A program made the translations under genes and the position numbers. From Methyloversatilis discipulorum (lineage in GTDB: Bacteria > Pseudomonadota > Gammaproteobacteria > Burkholderiales > Rhodocyclaceae), in assembly GCF_018780585.1 (NCBI RefSeq), contig NZ_JADMJL010000006.1, forward strand, positions 1 through 64,000: DNA of 64,000 bases, read 5' to 3'. Under the pieces are notes generated by a model, which saw nothing but the letters and a program-made list of their open reading frames with translations, searched no databases and was not told the DNA's origin. Positions 39,836 to 49,071 of this stretch are shown one piece after another. How positions within the stretch are numbered: position 1 is the first letter of the stretch; every line of letters starts with the position of its first letter.

Positions 39836-39857
39836 CCCGGCCGGCATGCCGGCCGGG
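39836..39857. other. 22-base perfect palindrome between monooxygenase and hydrolase genes
   Basis: CCCGGCCGGCA followed directly by TGCCGGCCGGG: a perfect 22-base self-complement with no spacer, 11 bases after the monooxygenase stop. No T-tract follows. It may be a hairpin that stabilises or attenuates the transcript, or a protein-binding site. Confidence 0.7.
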
Positions 39858-39910
39858 CCCGGATACAGCGCCGCACCACCCGGTGACGGCGACGACGGAG
39901 GAGCAGGAAA

Positions 39911-40966
39911 ATGATCCAGAACGACTATTACAGCCAGGACATGCACGGCCCCTACGAGCTCATCAGCATCGGTGCGCTGGAGCTGGAGGAGGGCGGCACG
40001 ATTCCCGACTGCCGGCTGGCCGTGGTCACGCACGGCACGCTGAACGCGCGCAAGGACAACGCCATCCTGGTGCCCACCTGGTACTCGGGTACCAGCAAGA
40101 TCATCGCGCAGGTCTACATCGGCAAGGGCCACGCGCTCGACCCGGACAAGTACTTCATCGTGCAGATCAACCAGATCGGCAGTGGCCTGTCGAGCTCACC
40201 GCACAACAGCGACGGCGCCATCGCGATGGAGCGCTTTCCGCGCGTGCGCATCGGTGACGACGTGCGCGCGCAGCAGCGTCTGCTGTCGCAGCACTTCGGC
40301 ATCGAGAAGCTGGCGCTGGTGGTCGGCGGATCGATGGGCGCACAGCAGACCTGGGAGTGGGCGGTGCGCTTTCCCGACCGCGTGCTGCGCGCGGCGCCGA
40401 TCGCCGGCACCGCGAAGAACAGCGAGCACGACTACCTGTTTGCCGAAACGCTGATCGAGGCCATCGTCACCGATCCGAACTTCAAGGGCGGCCGCTACGC
40501 CGCCTCGTACGACGTGATCGACGGCCTGCGCCGTCACGCCAAGCTGTGGACGGTGATGGGCTGGAGCGTGGATTTCTTCCGCGAAGGGCGGCACCGCGTG
40601 CTCGGCTTCGACTCGGTCGCCGATTTCGTCGAACGCTTCATGGTCGGCTACTTCGGTCCGATGGATGCCAACGACCTGCTGTGCATGGCGTGGAAGTGGC
40701 AGCGTGGCGACGTCAGCCGCCACGCCGGCGGTGATCTCGCGGCCGCGCTCGCCCGCGTGCGCGCAAAGATGTACGTGATGCCGATCAGCCACGACATGTT
40801 CTTCCCGCCCGAGGACTGCCGCCGCGAACAGCGCCTGGTGGCGGGCAGCGAACTGCGCGTGCTGGACAGCATCGACGGCCATTTCGCGTTGCTGGGCACC
40901 GACCCGGCGATGGTGGCGCAGGTGGACGCCCACCTCGCGGAGCTGCTCGCCACGCCTGCCGGCTGA
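39911..40966 (+). CDS. Alpha/beta hydrolase, homoserine-acyltransferase (MetX)-like
   Basis: 351 residues. The nucleophile elbow is VVGGSMGAQQTWEWA (Ser in GGSMG); the catalytic Asp and His are expected in ISHDMFFPPEDC and DGHFALLG. The fold is that of MetX acyltransferases, but the homoserine-binding helices differ and the context is catabolic. I infer an esterase or lactonase acting on the product of the monooxygenase upstream. A true homoserine acetyltransferase is less likely. GGAGGAGCAGG lies before the ATG. Confidence 0.82.
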   Translation: MIQNDYYSQDMHGPYELISIGALELEEGGTIPDCRLAVVTHGTLNARKDNAILVPTWYSGTSKIIAQVYIGKGHALDPDKYFIVQINQIGSGLSSSPHNSDGAIAMERFPRVRIGDDVRAQQRLLSQHFGIEKLALVVGGSMGAQQTWEWAVRFPDRVLRAAPIAGTAKNSEHDYLFAETLIEAIVTDPNFKGGRYAASYDVIDGLRRHAKLWTVMGWSVDFFREGRHRVLGFDSVADFVERFMVGYFGPMDANDLLCMAWKWQRGDVSRHAGGDLAAALARVRAKMYVMPISHDMFFPPEDCRREQRLVAGSELRVLDSIDGHFALLGTDPAMVAQVDAHLAELLATPAG

Positions 40967-41028
40967 GCGCGCGGCGGCTTCGCTGCGCTGCAACCTCGGC
41001 GCGCCGGATGCTCTGCTAAGCTGCCTCT

Positions 41029-41052
41029 GCCTGCCGGCGCGTGCCGGCAGGC
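41029..41052 (+). terminator. GC-rich hairpin after the hydrolase gene
   Basis: GCCTGCCGGC, loop GCGT, GCCGGCAGGC: a perfect 10-base stem in the 139-base gap before the AraC gene. There is no T-tract, so termination would be weak; it may simply separate the two genes' expression. Confidence 0.45.
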
Positions 41053-41105
41053 GTGACCGGCGGCGCAGTGGATCGCGTCCGGCCTTCTCGTCGGGGGAGA
41101 ACGAC

Positions 41106-41990
41106 ATGCCGAACATCATCACGCCGAAAGAATTGCCCCAGTGGGTGCCCGGCGAGGTGCTTTCGTCGAGCGACAACCTCGGCTGGAAGGGCGTGGGTCA
41201 TCGCTCCTATCGCTATGCCGGGCTGGATGTGCCGATCCCGCCGCTGGACCACTTCATGGTTGTGCGCTACGCCGCTGGCCAGACGCCGATGGACCGCTGC
41301 TTCGATCAGCGCTGGTCGCGCGCCGACTGCCGTCCGGGCGACGCCTCGCTGCTCACCATGTCGGAGGCCTCGCACTGGCACTGGACACAGCAGATCGACG
41401 TGTCGCACGTCTATCTGTCCAACAGCCTGATGTCGCGCGTGGCCGGCGAGGTGATGGACAGGCCGGTCGCCGAGGTGCGGCTGCACGACGTGCTGTGCGC
41501 GCGCGACCCGACGCTGCTCGCCATCACCGACGCCATCACCCAGGAGGCGGTGCAGCCCGAAATGGGCGGTCCGCTGTATGCGGAGACGCTGGGCACCCAG
41601 CTGGCGGTGCACCTGCTGCGCAGGTATGCCCAGGTCACCTTCCGTCACGACCTGCCGGGCGGCCGCCTGTCGCCGGCGCAGATGCGCCGCGTGCTCGACC
41701 TGATCGACAGCCGCCTGCACGAAGCGCTGACGCTGGAAGACATGGCCGAGGCGGCGGGTCTCGGCGTATGCACCTTCCACCGCCGCTTCCGCGAGACGCA
41801 GGGCCGGGCGCCGCACGCCTTCGTGATCGACCGTCGTGTCGAACGTGCGCGCCAGCTGCTCGCCGCCGGTGACCTGGCGGTCAAGGAGGTGGCTGCCAGC
41901 TGCGGTTTTTCCGATCAGGCGCACATGACGCGCGTGCTGCGCGCACGGCTCGGCACCACGCCGGCGAAGCTGCGCGCCGCGCGCGGCTAG
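41106..41990 (+). CDS. AraC-family transcriptional regulator
   Basis: 294 residues. The N-terminal ligand-binding region (about 1-190) is not recognisable in detail. The C-terminal double helix-turn-helix (about 195-294) has LTLEDMAEAAGLGVCTFHRRFRETQGRAPHAFVIDRRVERARQLL and VKEVAASCGFSDQAHMTRVLRARLGTTPAKLR. As the co-oriented third gene after the monooxygenase and hydrolase, it probably controls them in response to a ketone or alcohol (inference). Confidence 0.93.
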   Translation: MPNIITPKELPQWVPGEVLSSSDNLGWKGVGHRSYRYAGLDVPIPPLDHFMVVRYAAGQTPMDRCFDQRWSRADCRPGDASLLTMSEASHWHWTQQIDVSHVYLSNSLMSRVAGEVMDRPVAEVRLHDVLCARDPTLLAITDAITQEAVQPEMGGPLYAETLGTQLAVHLLRRYAQVTFRHDLPGGRLSPAQMRRVLDLIDSRLHEALTLEDMAEAAGLGVCTFHRRFRETQGRAPHAFVIDRRVERARQLLAAGDLAVKEVAASCGFSDQAHMTRVLRARLGTTPAKLRAARG

Positions 41991-42001
41991 GGCGCGCCTT
42001 T

Positions 42002-42847
42002 CTACTGCAGCAGCCGCAGTGCGATCGCGCCGGCACCGACCACGACGATGGCGGCGAGGCGCAGCCGGCTGACCGTTTCCTTCAGCACGCCGGCGGCGAT
42101 CAGCAGCGCGAACACCACCGATGTTTCGCGCAGCGCTGCCACCAGCGCGATCGGCGCGCGCGTCATCGCCCACAGCACCAGCGTGTAGGACGCCAGCGTG
42201 CCGGCGCCGCCGATCAGTGCGCGTTGGCCGCTGCCGCGCAGCCGTGCCAGGTCGGGTCGGCCACGCCGCAGGCAGAAGAGCAGGGCCAGCGCCAGCCCGG
42301 TCAGCAGCAGCATCCACGCGGTGTAGCCGAACGCCGTGCCGGACAGCCGCACGCCGCGTCCGTCGATCAGCGTGTAGCAGGCGATCACCGCGCCATTGGC
42401 CAGCGCCAGTGCGGCCGAGCCCAGGTGCAGGTGGCCGCGGCGCCGGGCGTCGCCCGCCAGCAGCAGGATGCCGCCGCCGATCAGCACGATGCCGGTCCAC
42501 GCACCCGGCGACAGCCGTTCACCAAGCAGCTGCGTCGCCGCCAGTGCGGTCAGCAGCGGTGCCGAACCACGCATCAGCGGATAGGCCAGGCCCAGTTCGC
42601 CGCCGCGGTAGGCGAGCGCCACCAGCGAGAAGTAGACGACGTGGATCAGCGTCGACGCGCCCAGCCAGGGCCAGCTGGCCGGCGCCGGCATGGGCAGCAG
42701 CGGCAGCAGGCAGGCCGCCCACAGCGCGGCGCCGCCGACCATGAACACGGTGTCGGCGAAGGTGTCCTGCGAACTGCGCACCAGCGCATTCCAGCCGGCA
42801 TGCAGCAGCGCGGCGAACAGCACGACCGCCATCACGTCCAGGGGCAT
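42002..42847 (-). CDS. EamA/DMT-family transporter
   Basis: A 281-residue inner-membrane protein with ten predicted helices in two EamA repeats (about 1-135 and 150-281; LGLAYPLMRGSAPLLTALAATQLLGERLSPGAW, ALIGGAGTLASYTLVLWAMTRAPIALVAALRETSVVFALLIAAGVLKE). Probably a metabolite exporter; substrate unknown. It converges with the AraC gene, with 11 bases between. Confidence 0.92.
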   Translation of the reverse strand: MPLDVMAVVLFAALLHAGWNALVRSSQDTFADTVFMVGGAALWAACLLPLLPMPAPASWPWLGASTLIHVVYFSLVALAYRGGELGLAYPLMRGSAPLLTALAATQLLGERLSPGAWTGIVLIGGGILLLAGDARRRGHLHLGSAALALANGAVIACYTLIDGRGVRLSGTAFGYTAWMLLLTGLALALLFCLRRGRPDLARLRGSGQRALIGGAGTLASYTLVLWAMTRAPIALVAALRETSVVFALLIAAGVLKETVSRLRLAAIVVVGAGAIALRLLQ

Positions 42848-42877
42848 GCCCTCGTCCTCTGCCGCGCGGGCGCTGGG

Positions 42878-43108
42878 TCAGTCGACCTGCTTCGGCGGCG
42901 CGGGCGGTGTTTCCTCGCGCACACCGCGTATCACCTTGATCAGGCAGAACAGGAAGCCGGCGACGCCGACCGCGGTCATGATCAGCGACTGCCACAGCGG
43001 CCAGCCGCCAGTCTGGCTTTCGTCGATCAGGTTGAGCAGGCTCAGCGTCACCCCGGACATGCCGACGATGGCGAAGCCGAGGGCGGCGAAGAAGAACAGT
43101 ACGCGCAT
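42878..43108 (-). CDS. Small two-helix membrane protein, unknown
   Basis: 76 residues: helix 1 at about 3-26 (VLFFFAALGFAIVGMSGVTLSLLNLI), helix 2 at about 40-62 (SLIMTAVGVAGFLFCLIKVI), and a charged Pro-rich tail (VREETPPAPPKQVD). I do not recognise the family. It is co-oriented with the EamA gene, which starts 30 bases downstream. The hydrophobic pattern in one frame supports coding. Confidence 0.65.
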   Translation of the reverse strand: MRVLFFFAALGFAIVGMSGVTLSLLNLIDESQTGGWPLWQSLIMTAVGVAGFLFCLIKVIRGVREETPPAPPKQVD

Positions 43109-43297
43109 GAATGAGATCCAGTGAGAGGCGGCGCAGCGCCGACGGCGGGCAAGCCGCCGCGGGTGCCCGGCGGCCTGCATTGTGTCCGAAGCGGCGGCGA
43201 CCTGTGAAGCCGCGTTGCCGGCTTCGACCACGCGCGCGCTTGCGCGTGCCGCGAGCGCTCCGCGAGAATGCGGCAACTTCACTCGCGAACCGACACG

Positions 43298-44212
43298 ATG
43301 AAACGCATCGTCATCCTCGGCACCGGCGGCACCATCGCCGGTCAGGCCCGGCAGGCCGGCGACAATGTCGGCTATACCGCTGCGCAGATCGCCGTCGGCG
43401 ATCTGCTGGCGGCGATTCCGGCGCTGGCCGGCTTCGCGCTGGAAGCGGAACAGGTGGCGCAGGTCGACAGCAAGGACATGTCCTTCGCCATCTGGCGCGC
43501 GCTGGCGCAGCGCACGGCGCATCACCTCGTCCGCGACGAGGTGGCCGGCATCGTCATCACGCACGGCACCGACACGCTGGAGGAGACCGCCTACTTCCTG
43601 CATCGCGTGCTGGCACCGGCCAAACCGGTGGTGCTGGCCGCGGCGATGCGGCCGGCGAACGCGCTGGCGCCGGACGGCCCGCAGAACCTGCTCGACGCGG
43701 TGCGGGTCGCCGCGCTGCCCGGCGCGCGTGGCGTGCTCGCCTGCATCGCCGGTGCGGTGCACGCCGGTTGCGACGTGCGCAAGGTACACCCCTTCCGTAT
43801 CGACGCCTTCGATTCCGGTGACACCGGTGCGCTCGGCTACATCGAAGAGGGGCATCTGCGGCAACTGCGCGACTGGCCCGCGGGCGAGGCGCTCGGCCTG
43901 GCCTGCACGCAGCGCGAGGACTGGCCGCGCGTCGACATTGTCGTCAGCGCGGCCGGTGTCGACGGCGCACTGGTGGACGCGCTGGTCGCGCTCGGCGCAC
44001 GTGGCATCGTCGCCGCCTGCACTGGCAACGGCACTCTGTCCGCTGCGCTCGAAAGTGCGCTGCTGCGCGCGCAGGCGGCCGGTGTTGCGGTGCTGCGCGC
44101 CACCCGCATCGGCCGCGGCAGCATCGTCGAAACGAGCGCGCAGGCGCTGCCGTCGGCCGGCGCGTTGACGCCGGTGCAGGCACGCGTCGAACTGCTGCTC
44201 ACCCTGCACTGA
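43298..44212 (+). CDS. L-asparaginase family protein
   Basis: 304 residues. The two active-site threonine motifs are ILGTGGTIAG (near the N-terminus) and ITHGTDTLEETAYFLH, with AAAMRPANALAPDGPQNLLDAV and the lysine of DVRKVHPFRIDAF. It hydrolyses asparagine to aspartate and ammonia. There is no signal peptide, so it is cytosolic, unlike periplasmic AnsB. The GTP-like stretch GIVAACTGNGTLS near the C-terminus is typical. Confidence 0.93.
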   Translation: MKRIVILGTGGTIAGQARQAGDNVGYTAAQIAVGDLLAAIPALAGFALEAEQVAQVDSKDMSFAIWRALAQRTAHHLVRDEVAGIVITHGTDTLEETAYFLHRVLAPAKPVVLAAAMRPANALAPDGPQNLLDAVRVAALPGARGVLACIAGAVHAGCDVRKVHPFRIDAFDSGDTGALGYIEEGHLRQLRDWPAGEALGLACTQREDWPRVDIVVSAAGVDGALVDALVALGARGIVAACTGNGTLSAALESALLRAQAAGVAVLRATRIGRGSIVETSAQALPSAGALTPVQARVELLLTLH

Positions 44213-44350
44213 CGCCGGGCATTCACAAAAAAGCACGAAGATTGCGACGTGGGCGCGCTGTGACGGGGTCGCAAGCGCTTAAACTTCCGCCTCTGTGCAC
44301 ATCAAGAACAAGGTCGCCCGAGCGGCCGCCATAATCGAAGAACGCCTCCG

Positions 44351-45898
44351 ATGCGACGTCGCGCATTGACCACGCTGTTGACCGTGGCCGCCCTGCTTGC
44401 CGGGCTGCTGCCGGTGGCGGCTGCGCTCTATTTCTCCTGGGCCTACACGCTGCGGGTGGAGACCCAGCACCTCGATGCGCTGGCGCAGCAGGCGCTGGCC
44501 CGCGCCGAGCAGGTGTTCGACGACGCGCAGTCCGAACTGGGCGGTCTGCAGAGTTTCCCGCAGCCGGCCTGCTCGCCGGCCCATATCGAGCGGCTGCGGC
44601 AGATCGCCTACTGCACGCCCTTCGTGCGCGAGATCGCCTATGTCGAGAACGGCCAGATCGCCTGCAGCAGCATGGGCAGCGAAGCCCATCGCGTGCTGCC
44701 GGCGGCCGACTGGTCGGATGGCAAGGGGCGGCAGATCTGGTTCCGCGTCACCCACACGCTCGACGACGCGCGGCCGTCGGTGGCCATCGGCCGCGGCAGC
44801 CACATCGCGCTGATTCACGCCAGTCACTTCCAGGCGCGCGCGGTCGGCGATACCCAACTGGCGGTGCTCAGCACCACCGACTGGCTGCCGCTGGCCCACC
44901 TCGACCAGCCGCTGCTGCCGAGCATGATCGATACCGCGGTGACCGGTCGCGAGCGCATTCAGGGCGATCGCCTGTATGCCGTCGCGCAGTCGGTGCAGTT
45001 GCCCATCGTCGCCGTCGGCGCGCAGTCGCGCGCCCAACTGATGGCCGCATGGACCGAGCCGCTGGTCATGATGACGCTGCTCGGCGTGCTGGTGAGCACC
45101 CTGCTGATGTGGGCGGTGCGCCGCTTCGCGCGCCAGTACTTCTCGCCGGCCAGCGCGCTGCTGTCGGCGATACGCCGCGGCGAACTGCGCGTGGCCTACC
45201 ACCCGCAGATCCGCCTGTCCGATGGCCGCTGCGTCGGTGCCGAGCTGCTGGTGCGCTGGCCCGATCAGAACGAGCCGGTCATGAGTACCGACGACCTGGT
45301 GCATCTGGCCGAGCATTCGGGTTTCGAGCACGAAATCACCGCCCGCGTGCTGCGCACCGCGATTTCCGAGATCGGCGATCTGCTGCAGCGCCGGCCGGAG
45401 CTGACGGTGTCGCTGAACCTGGCTTCGCACGACCTTGAACGCGGCGATCTGACCGAACTGCTGGCCGATGCGCTGGACGGCAACGGCATCCGCCGCAGCC
45501 AGATCGAACTCGAACTGACCGAGCGCAACCTGATCCAGGCCGGCTCGGCCGGCGAGGTGCTGGCGCGGCTGCGCGAGGCTGGCCACAAGGTGCTGCTGGA
45601 TGACTTCGGCACCGGTTACTCCAGCCTGTCCTATCTGCACGACCTGCCGGTCGACGCGCTGAAGATAGACCGCGCCTTCGTCGGCACCATAGGCGCCGAA
45701 ACGCCGCACGCGCCGCTGGTGCCGCACATTGCCGAGATCGCCCGCACGCGCGGTCTGCACATGGTGGCCGAGGGCGTCGAGACCGAGCAGCAGGCGGACT
45801 ATCTGCGTGAGCAGGGCGTCGAGATCGCGCAGGGCTATCTGTACGCGCGACCGATGGACGCCAGCGAGTTCCGTCACTTCCTCGCCACGCGCGGCTGA
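44351..45898 (+). CDS. CSS-motif periplasmic sensor with EAL phosphodiesterase domain
   Basis: 515 residues. Membrane helix 1 at about 8-30, a periplasmic domain holding the CSS motif (IACSSMG, about 110), membrane helix 2 at about 237-258, and a cytosolic EAL domain (about 270-515). The EAL signature reads GAELLVRW (EAL to ELL, keeping the metal-binding Glu). DDFGTGYSS, KIDRAFV, EGVET and QGYLYARP are intact, so it should be active against cyclic di-GMP. CSS domains respond to periplasmic disulfide state in E. coli PdeC-type proteins. Confidence 0.93.
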   Translation: MRRRALTTLLTVAALLAGLLPVAAALYFSWAYTLRVETQHLDALAQQALARAEQVFDDAQSELGGLQSFPQPACSPAHIERLRQIAYCTPFVREIAYVENGQIACSSMGSEAHRVLPAADWSDGKGRQIWFRVTHTLDDARPSVAIGRGSHIALIHASHFQARAVGDTQLAVLSTTDWLPLAHLDQPLLPSMIDTAVTGRERIQGDRLYAVAQSVQLPIVAVGAQSRAQLMAAWTEPLVMMTLLGVLVSTLLMWAVRRFARQYFSPASALLSAIRRGELRVAYHPQIRLSDGRCVGAELLVRWPDQNEPVMSTDDLVHLAEHSGFEHEITARVLRTAISEIGDLLQRRPELTVSLNLASHDLERGDLTELLADALDGNGIRRSQIELELTERNLIQAGSAGEVLARLREAGHKVLLDDFGTGYSSLSYLHDLPVDALKIDRAFVGTIGAETPHAPLVPHIAEIARTRGLHMVAEGVETEQQADYLREQGVEIAQGYLYARPMDASEFRHFLATRG

Positions 45899-45928
45899 AC
45901 CCGGCGCGCGCCGCGCAGTCCATCGGCC

Positions 45929-46597
45929 GTGCTCACCCTCCATTCACTTCGCAAGACCCTGCCCGGTACGCCACCGCGCCTGCTGCTCGACGCCGTCGAC
46001 CTGACCGTCACGCCGGGCGAATACGTCGCGGTGATCGGCGAATCGGGCGCCGGCAAGTCGACGCTGCTCAATCTGGTCGCCGGCCTCGACCGACCGGACG
46101 CCGGCAGCGTTCAGTTCGGTGCGCACGCGGTGTCCACGCTCGACGACGACGCGGCCACGCTGTGGCGGCGGGTCGAGGTCGGTTTCGTGTTCCAGTCCTT
46201 TCACGTGTTGCCCTGGCTCAGCCTGGCCGACAACGTCGCCTTGCCGCTGGCGCTGGCTGGCGTGCCGGTGCGCGAACGGGCCGCCCGTGCCCGCGCGCAG
46301 CTCGATGCAGTGGGTCTGGGCGAGCGTGCCGGCGACAGCCCGACCCGGCTGTCCGGCGGCGAGCTGCAGCGGGTGGCCATCGCCCGCGCGCTGGTGCATC
46401 GCCCGCGCCTGCTGCTGGCCGACGAACCGACAGGCAACCTGGACGCCGACAACGCCGAGCGCGTCGCCGCGCTGTTGCGCGACGCGGTGAAGTCCAGCAA
46501 GGCCTGCGGCCTGCTGGTGACGCATTCGACCGCGATGGCGGACAGTGCCGACCGCGTGCTGCGGCTGGCGCGCGACGGCCGCCTGCACGATGCTTGA
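45929..46597 (+). CDS. ybbA: ABC transporter ATPase, YbbA-like
   Basis: 222 residues, GTG start. Walker A is GESGAGKST, the signature LSGGELQRVAIARAL, Walker B LLLADEPTGNLD. This is the LolD/MacB type of ATPase. The permease gene that overlaps by 8 bases has the two-FtsX-domain form of YbbP, which points to the YbbAP pair. Transport substrate is unknown. Confidence 0.9.
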   Translation: MLTLHSLRKTLPGTPPRLLLDAVDLTVTPGEYVAVIGESGAGKSTLLNLVAGLDRPDAGSVQFGAHAVSTLDDDAATLWRRVEVGFVFQSFHVLPWLSLADNVALPLALAGVPVRERAARARAQLDAVGLGERAGDSPTRLSGGELQRVAIARALVHRPRLLLADEPTGNLDADNAERVAALLRDAVKSSKACGLLVTHSTAMADSADRVLRLARDGRLHDA

Positions 46598-49058
46598 GCT
46601 GCTGTGGCGCTCGGCCCGGCGCGGCGCGAGCGTGCTGGCGCTGCTCGCCATCGCACTCGGCGTGGCGCTTGGTGTCGCGGTGTCGGCCATCCACCGGGCG
46701 GCGCTCGACGAATTCGAATCCGGCCTGCGCAGCGTGTCCGGCAGCGCCGACGTCGAGGCGGTGGCGCCGCGCGGCATGGATGAAATGCTCTACCCGCGGC
46801 TGGCCGCGTTGCCCGACGTGGCGGCGGCCAGTCCGCTGGTCGAGCGCGAGATCGAGGTCGCGCACGCCGGCCGCACGCTGAAGCTGCGCGTGATCGGCAT
46901 CGACGCCTTCCGCGCTGCCGCCGTGCAGCCGACATTGCTGCCGCCGGCCGACGGCATCGGCCGCCTGATGCAGCCGGATACGCTCTACCTGAGCCACGCG
47001 GCCGGTCGCGCACTCGGCCTGCAGCCGGACGACACGCTGACGCTGCGCGGTCACGCCTTCCGCGTGGCCGGCTGGCTGCCGACGGCCGGCGAGGGCGCGG
47101 TGCTGGCGGTGACCGACATCGGCGACGCGCAGTGGCGGCTGGGCAGCGCCGGCCGCATTCACCGCGTCGCGCTGCGCCTGCACGCGGGCGTGGCGCGCGC
47201 CGATGCGATCGGGCGCATCGCCGCCGCACTGCCGGCCGACGTGACGCTGCAGACGCCGGCGCAGGCGCTGGAGCGTGCCGACCGGCTGTCGCGTGCCTAT
47301 CGCGTCAATCTCGGCCTGCTGGCGCTGATCGCGCTGGCGGTCGGCAGTTTCCTGGTGGCGGCGACGCAGGCGGCGGCGATCGCCCGCCGCGTATCGGAAA
47401 TCGCCTTCCTGCGCGCGGCCGGACTGACGCGTGCTCAGCTGATGCGGCTGCTGGTCGGCGAAGGCGCACTGCTCGGTGCCGCCGGTGCCGCCATCGGTAT
47501 TGCGCTGGGTCACGCGCTGGCGGCGCTGGCACTCCATCTGATCGGCAGCGACCTGGGCGCCGGCCTGATTGCCGGCGTGGCGCCGCAACTGGGCTTCGAT
47601 GTGTCGGCCAGCATCGGCTTCGGCCTGCTCGGCGTGGCGTCGGCGGCAGCCGGCGCCGCCTGGCCGGCGTGCGATGCGCTGGCCATCACGCCGGCGCAGG
47701 CGCTGCGCGGCGGGGTGTTCACGCCGCCCTTGCGTCTGCTGGGGAATCGCCGCCGGGCCGTCGGCCTGCTGGCGCTGCTCGCACTGGGTGCCGTCGCCGC
47801 GGCACAGCCGGCGCTGGGCGGGCTGCCTCTGGGCGGCTATCTGGCGATCGGCTGCGTGCTGGCGAGCGCGGTGCTGGCGGTGCCACCGCTCGCGGCGGCA
47901 CTGGCGCGGGCGCTGCCCGACGACGCCAGTCTGCCGTTGACGCTGGCCGCGGCGCGACTGCGCGCCGAACCGGGTTTCGCGTCGCGCAGCGCGGCCGGTG
48001 TGCTGGCGGCCAGTGCGCTCATCGTCGCGATGGCGGTCATGGTCTCGTCCTTCCGCGCGTCGGTCGATCGCTGGCTGGGCGACGTGCTGCCGGCCGAGCT
48101 CTATATCCGCGGCGATCGCGACCGGCCGTGGCCGGACGACGTCGAGCGCCGGCTGGCGGCGGTGCCCGGCGTCGCTCGCGTCGATGTGCTGCGTCACCAG
48201 TCGCTGCTGCTGCGCGCCGATCTGCCGCCGGTGGCGCTGATCGCGCGGGCGCTGCCGGACGACGCCGGACGGGTGCTGCCGCGCGTCGGATCGATGGCGC
48301 CACCGGGCGCCCTTCCACGCGTGTGGGCATCGGAGGCGATGGCCGATCTGTACGGCTGGCGTGCTGGCAGCGAGGTCGAACTGCCGCTGGCCGGGCGCGC
48401 GCTGCGCGTGCAGGTGGCCGGGCTATGGCGTGACTACGCGCGGCAGCACGGCGCGCTGGTGATCGACCTCGAATGCTACCGCGCGCTGACCGGCGACCGG
48501 CTGGCCGACGACTTCGGCCTCTGGCTGGCCGATGGCGCGGACCCGAGCGCGGTCGCCGCGGCGCTGCGCGACGCCAGCGGCGCCGGCGAAGCGCTGGAGC
48601 TGACGTCGAGCGAGGACATTCGCCGGTTGTCGCTGGGTGTGTTCGACCGCACTTTCGCTGCCACCTATGCGCTGGAGGCGGCGTCGGCGCTGATCGGTCT
48701 GGCCGGCATCGCCGCCGCCTTCGCCGCGTCGGCCGCGGCGCGCGTGCGCGAGTTCGGCCTGTTGCGCCACGTCGGTTTCACGCGCCGGCAGATCGCTGCG
48801 CAGCTCGCCGCCGAGGGCCTGCTGTCGACCGTGCCCGGCCTGCTGCTCGGTCTGCTTGCAGGCTTTGCGATGAGCGCGCTGCTGATCGAAGTGGTGAACC
48901 GGCAGTCCTTCCACTGGAGCATGGACTGGGTGGTGCCCTGGGGTCTGCTCGCCGGCATCGTGCTGGCCATGCTGGTGGCGGCCACCATCGCCGCGCTGAT
49001 CGGTGCCCGCCGCGCGCTCGCCATCGATGCCGTGCGCGCGGTGCGCATGGACGGGTGA
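46590..49058 (+). CDS. ybbP: ABC transporter permease with two FtsX domains, YbbP-like
   Basis: 822 residues. An N-terminal membrane helix (about 12-32) is followed by a periplasmic domain (to about 240), a first FtsX bundle (about 245-385), a middle helical region (about 395-485), a second periplasmic domain, and a second FtsX bundle (about 690-822, VREFGLLRHVGFTRRQIAAQLAAEGLLSTVPGLLLGLLAGFAMS). This duplicated layout is that of YbbP, close in length to the E. coli protein. Members of this type are thought to extract or move substrates across the periplasm rather than import them. Confidence 0.9.
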   Translation: MLELLWRSARRGASVLALLAIALGVALGVAVSAIHRAALDEFESGLRSVSGSADVEAVAPRGMDEMLYPRLAALPDVAAASPLVEREIEVAHAGRTLKLRVIGIDAFRAAAVQPTLLPPADGIGRLMQPDTLYLSHAAGRALGLQPDDTLTLRGHAFRVAGWLPTAGEGAVLAVTDIGDAQWRLGSAGRIHRVALRLHAGVARADAIGRIAAALPADVTLQTPAQALERADRLSRAYRVNLGLLALIALAVGSFLVAATQAAAIARRVSEIAFLRAAGLTRAQLMRLLVGEGALLGAAGAAIGIALGHALAALALHLIGSDLGAGLIAGVAPQLGFDVSASIGFGLLGVASAAAGAAWPACDALAITPAQALRGGVFTPPLRLLGNRRRAVGLLALLALGAVAAAQPALGGLPLGGYLAIGCVLASAVLAVPPLAAALARALPDDASLPLTLAAARLRAEPGFASRSAAGVLAASALIVAMAVMVSSFRASVDRWLGDVLPAELYIRGDRDRPWPDDVERRLAAVPGVARVDVLRHQSLLLRADLPPVALIARALPDDAGRVLPRVGSMAPPGALPRVWASEAMADLYGWRAGSEVELPLAGRALRVQVAGLWRDYARQHGALVIDLECYRALTGDRLADDFGLWLADGADPSAVAAALRDASGAGEALELTSSEDIRRLSLGVFDRTFAATYALEAASALIGLAGIAAAFAASAAARVREFGLLRHVGFTRRQIAAQLAAEGLLSTVPGLLLGLLAGFAMSALLIEVVNRQSFHWSMDWVVPWGLLAGIVLAMLVAATIAALIGARRALAIDAVRAVRMDG

Positions 49059-49071
49059 CGGCGATGCGCGA

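Noticed and set aside
39911..40966. Homoserine O-acetyltransferase (metX) call
   Set aside because: The fold fits, but the context is a Baeyer-Villiger monooxygenase and an AraC regulator, with no methionine gene nearby, so a hydrolase role is preferred.
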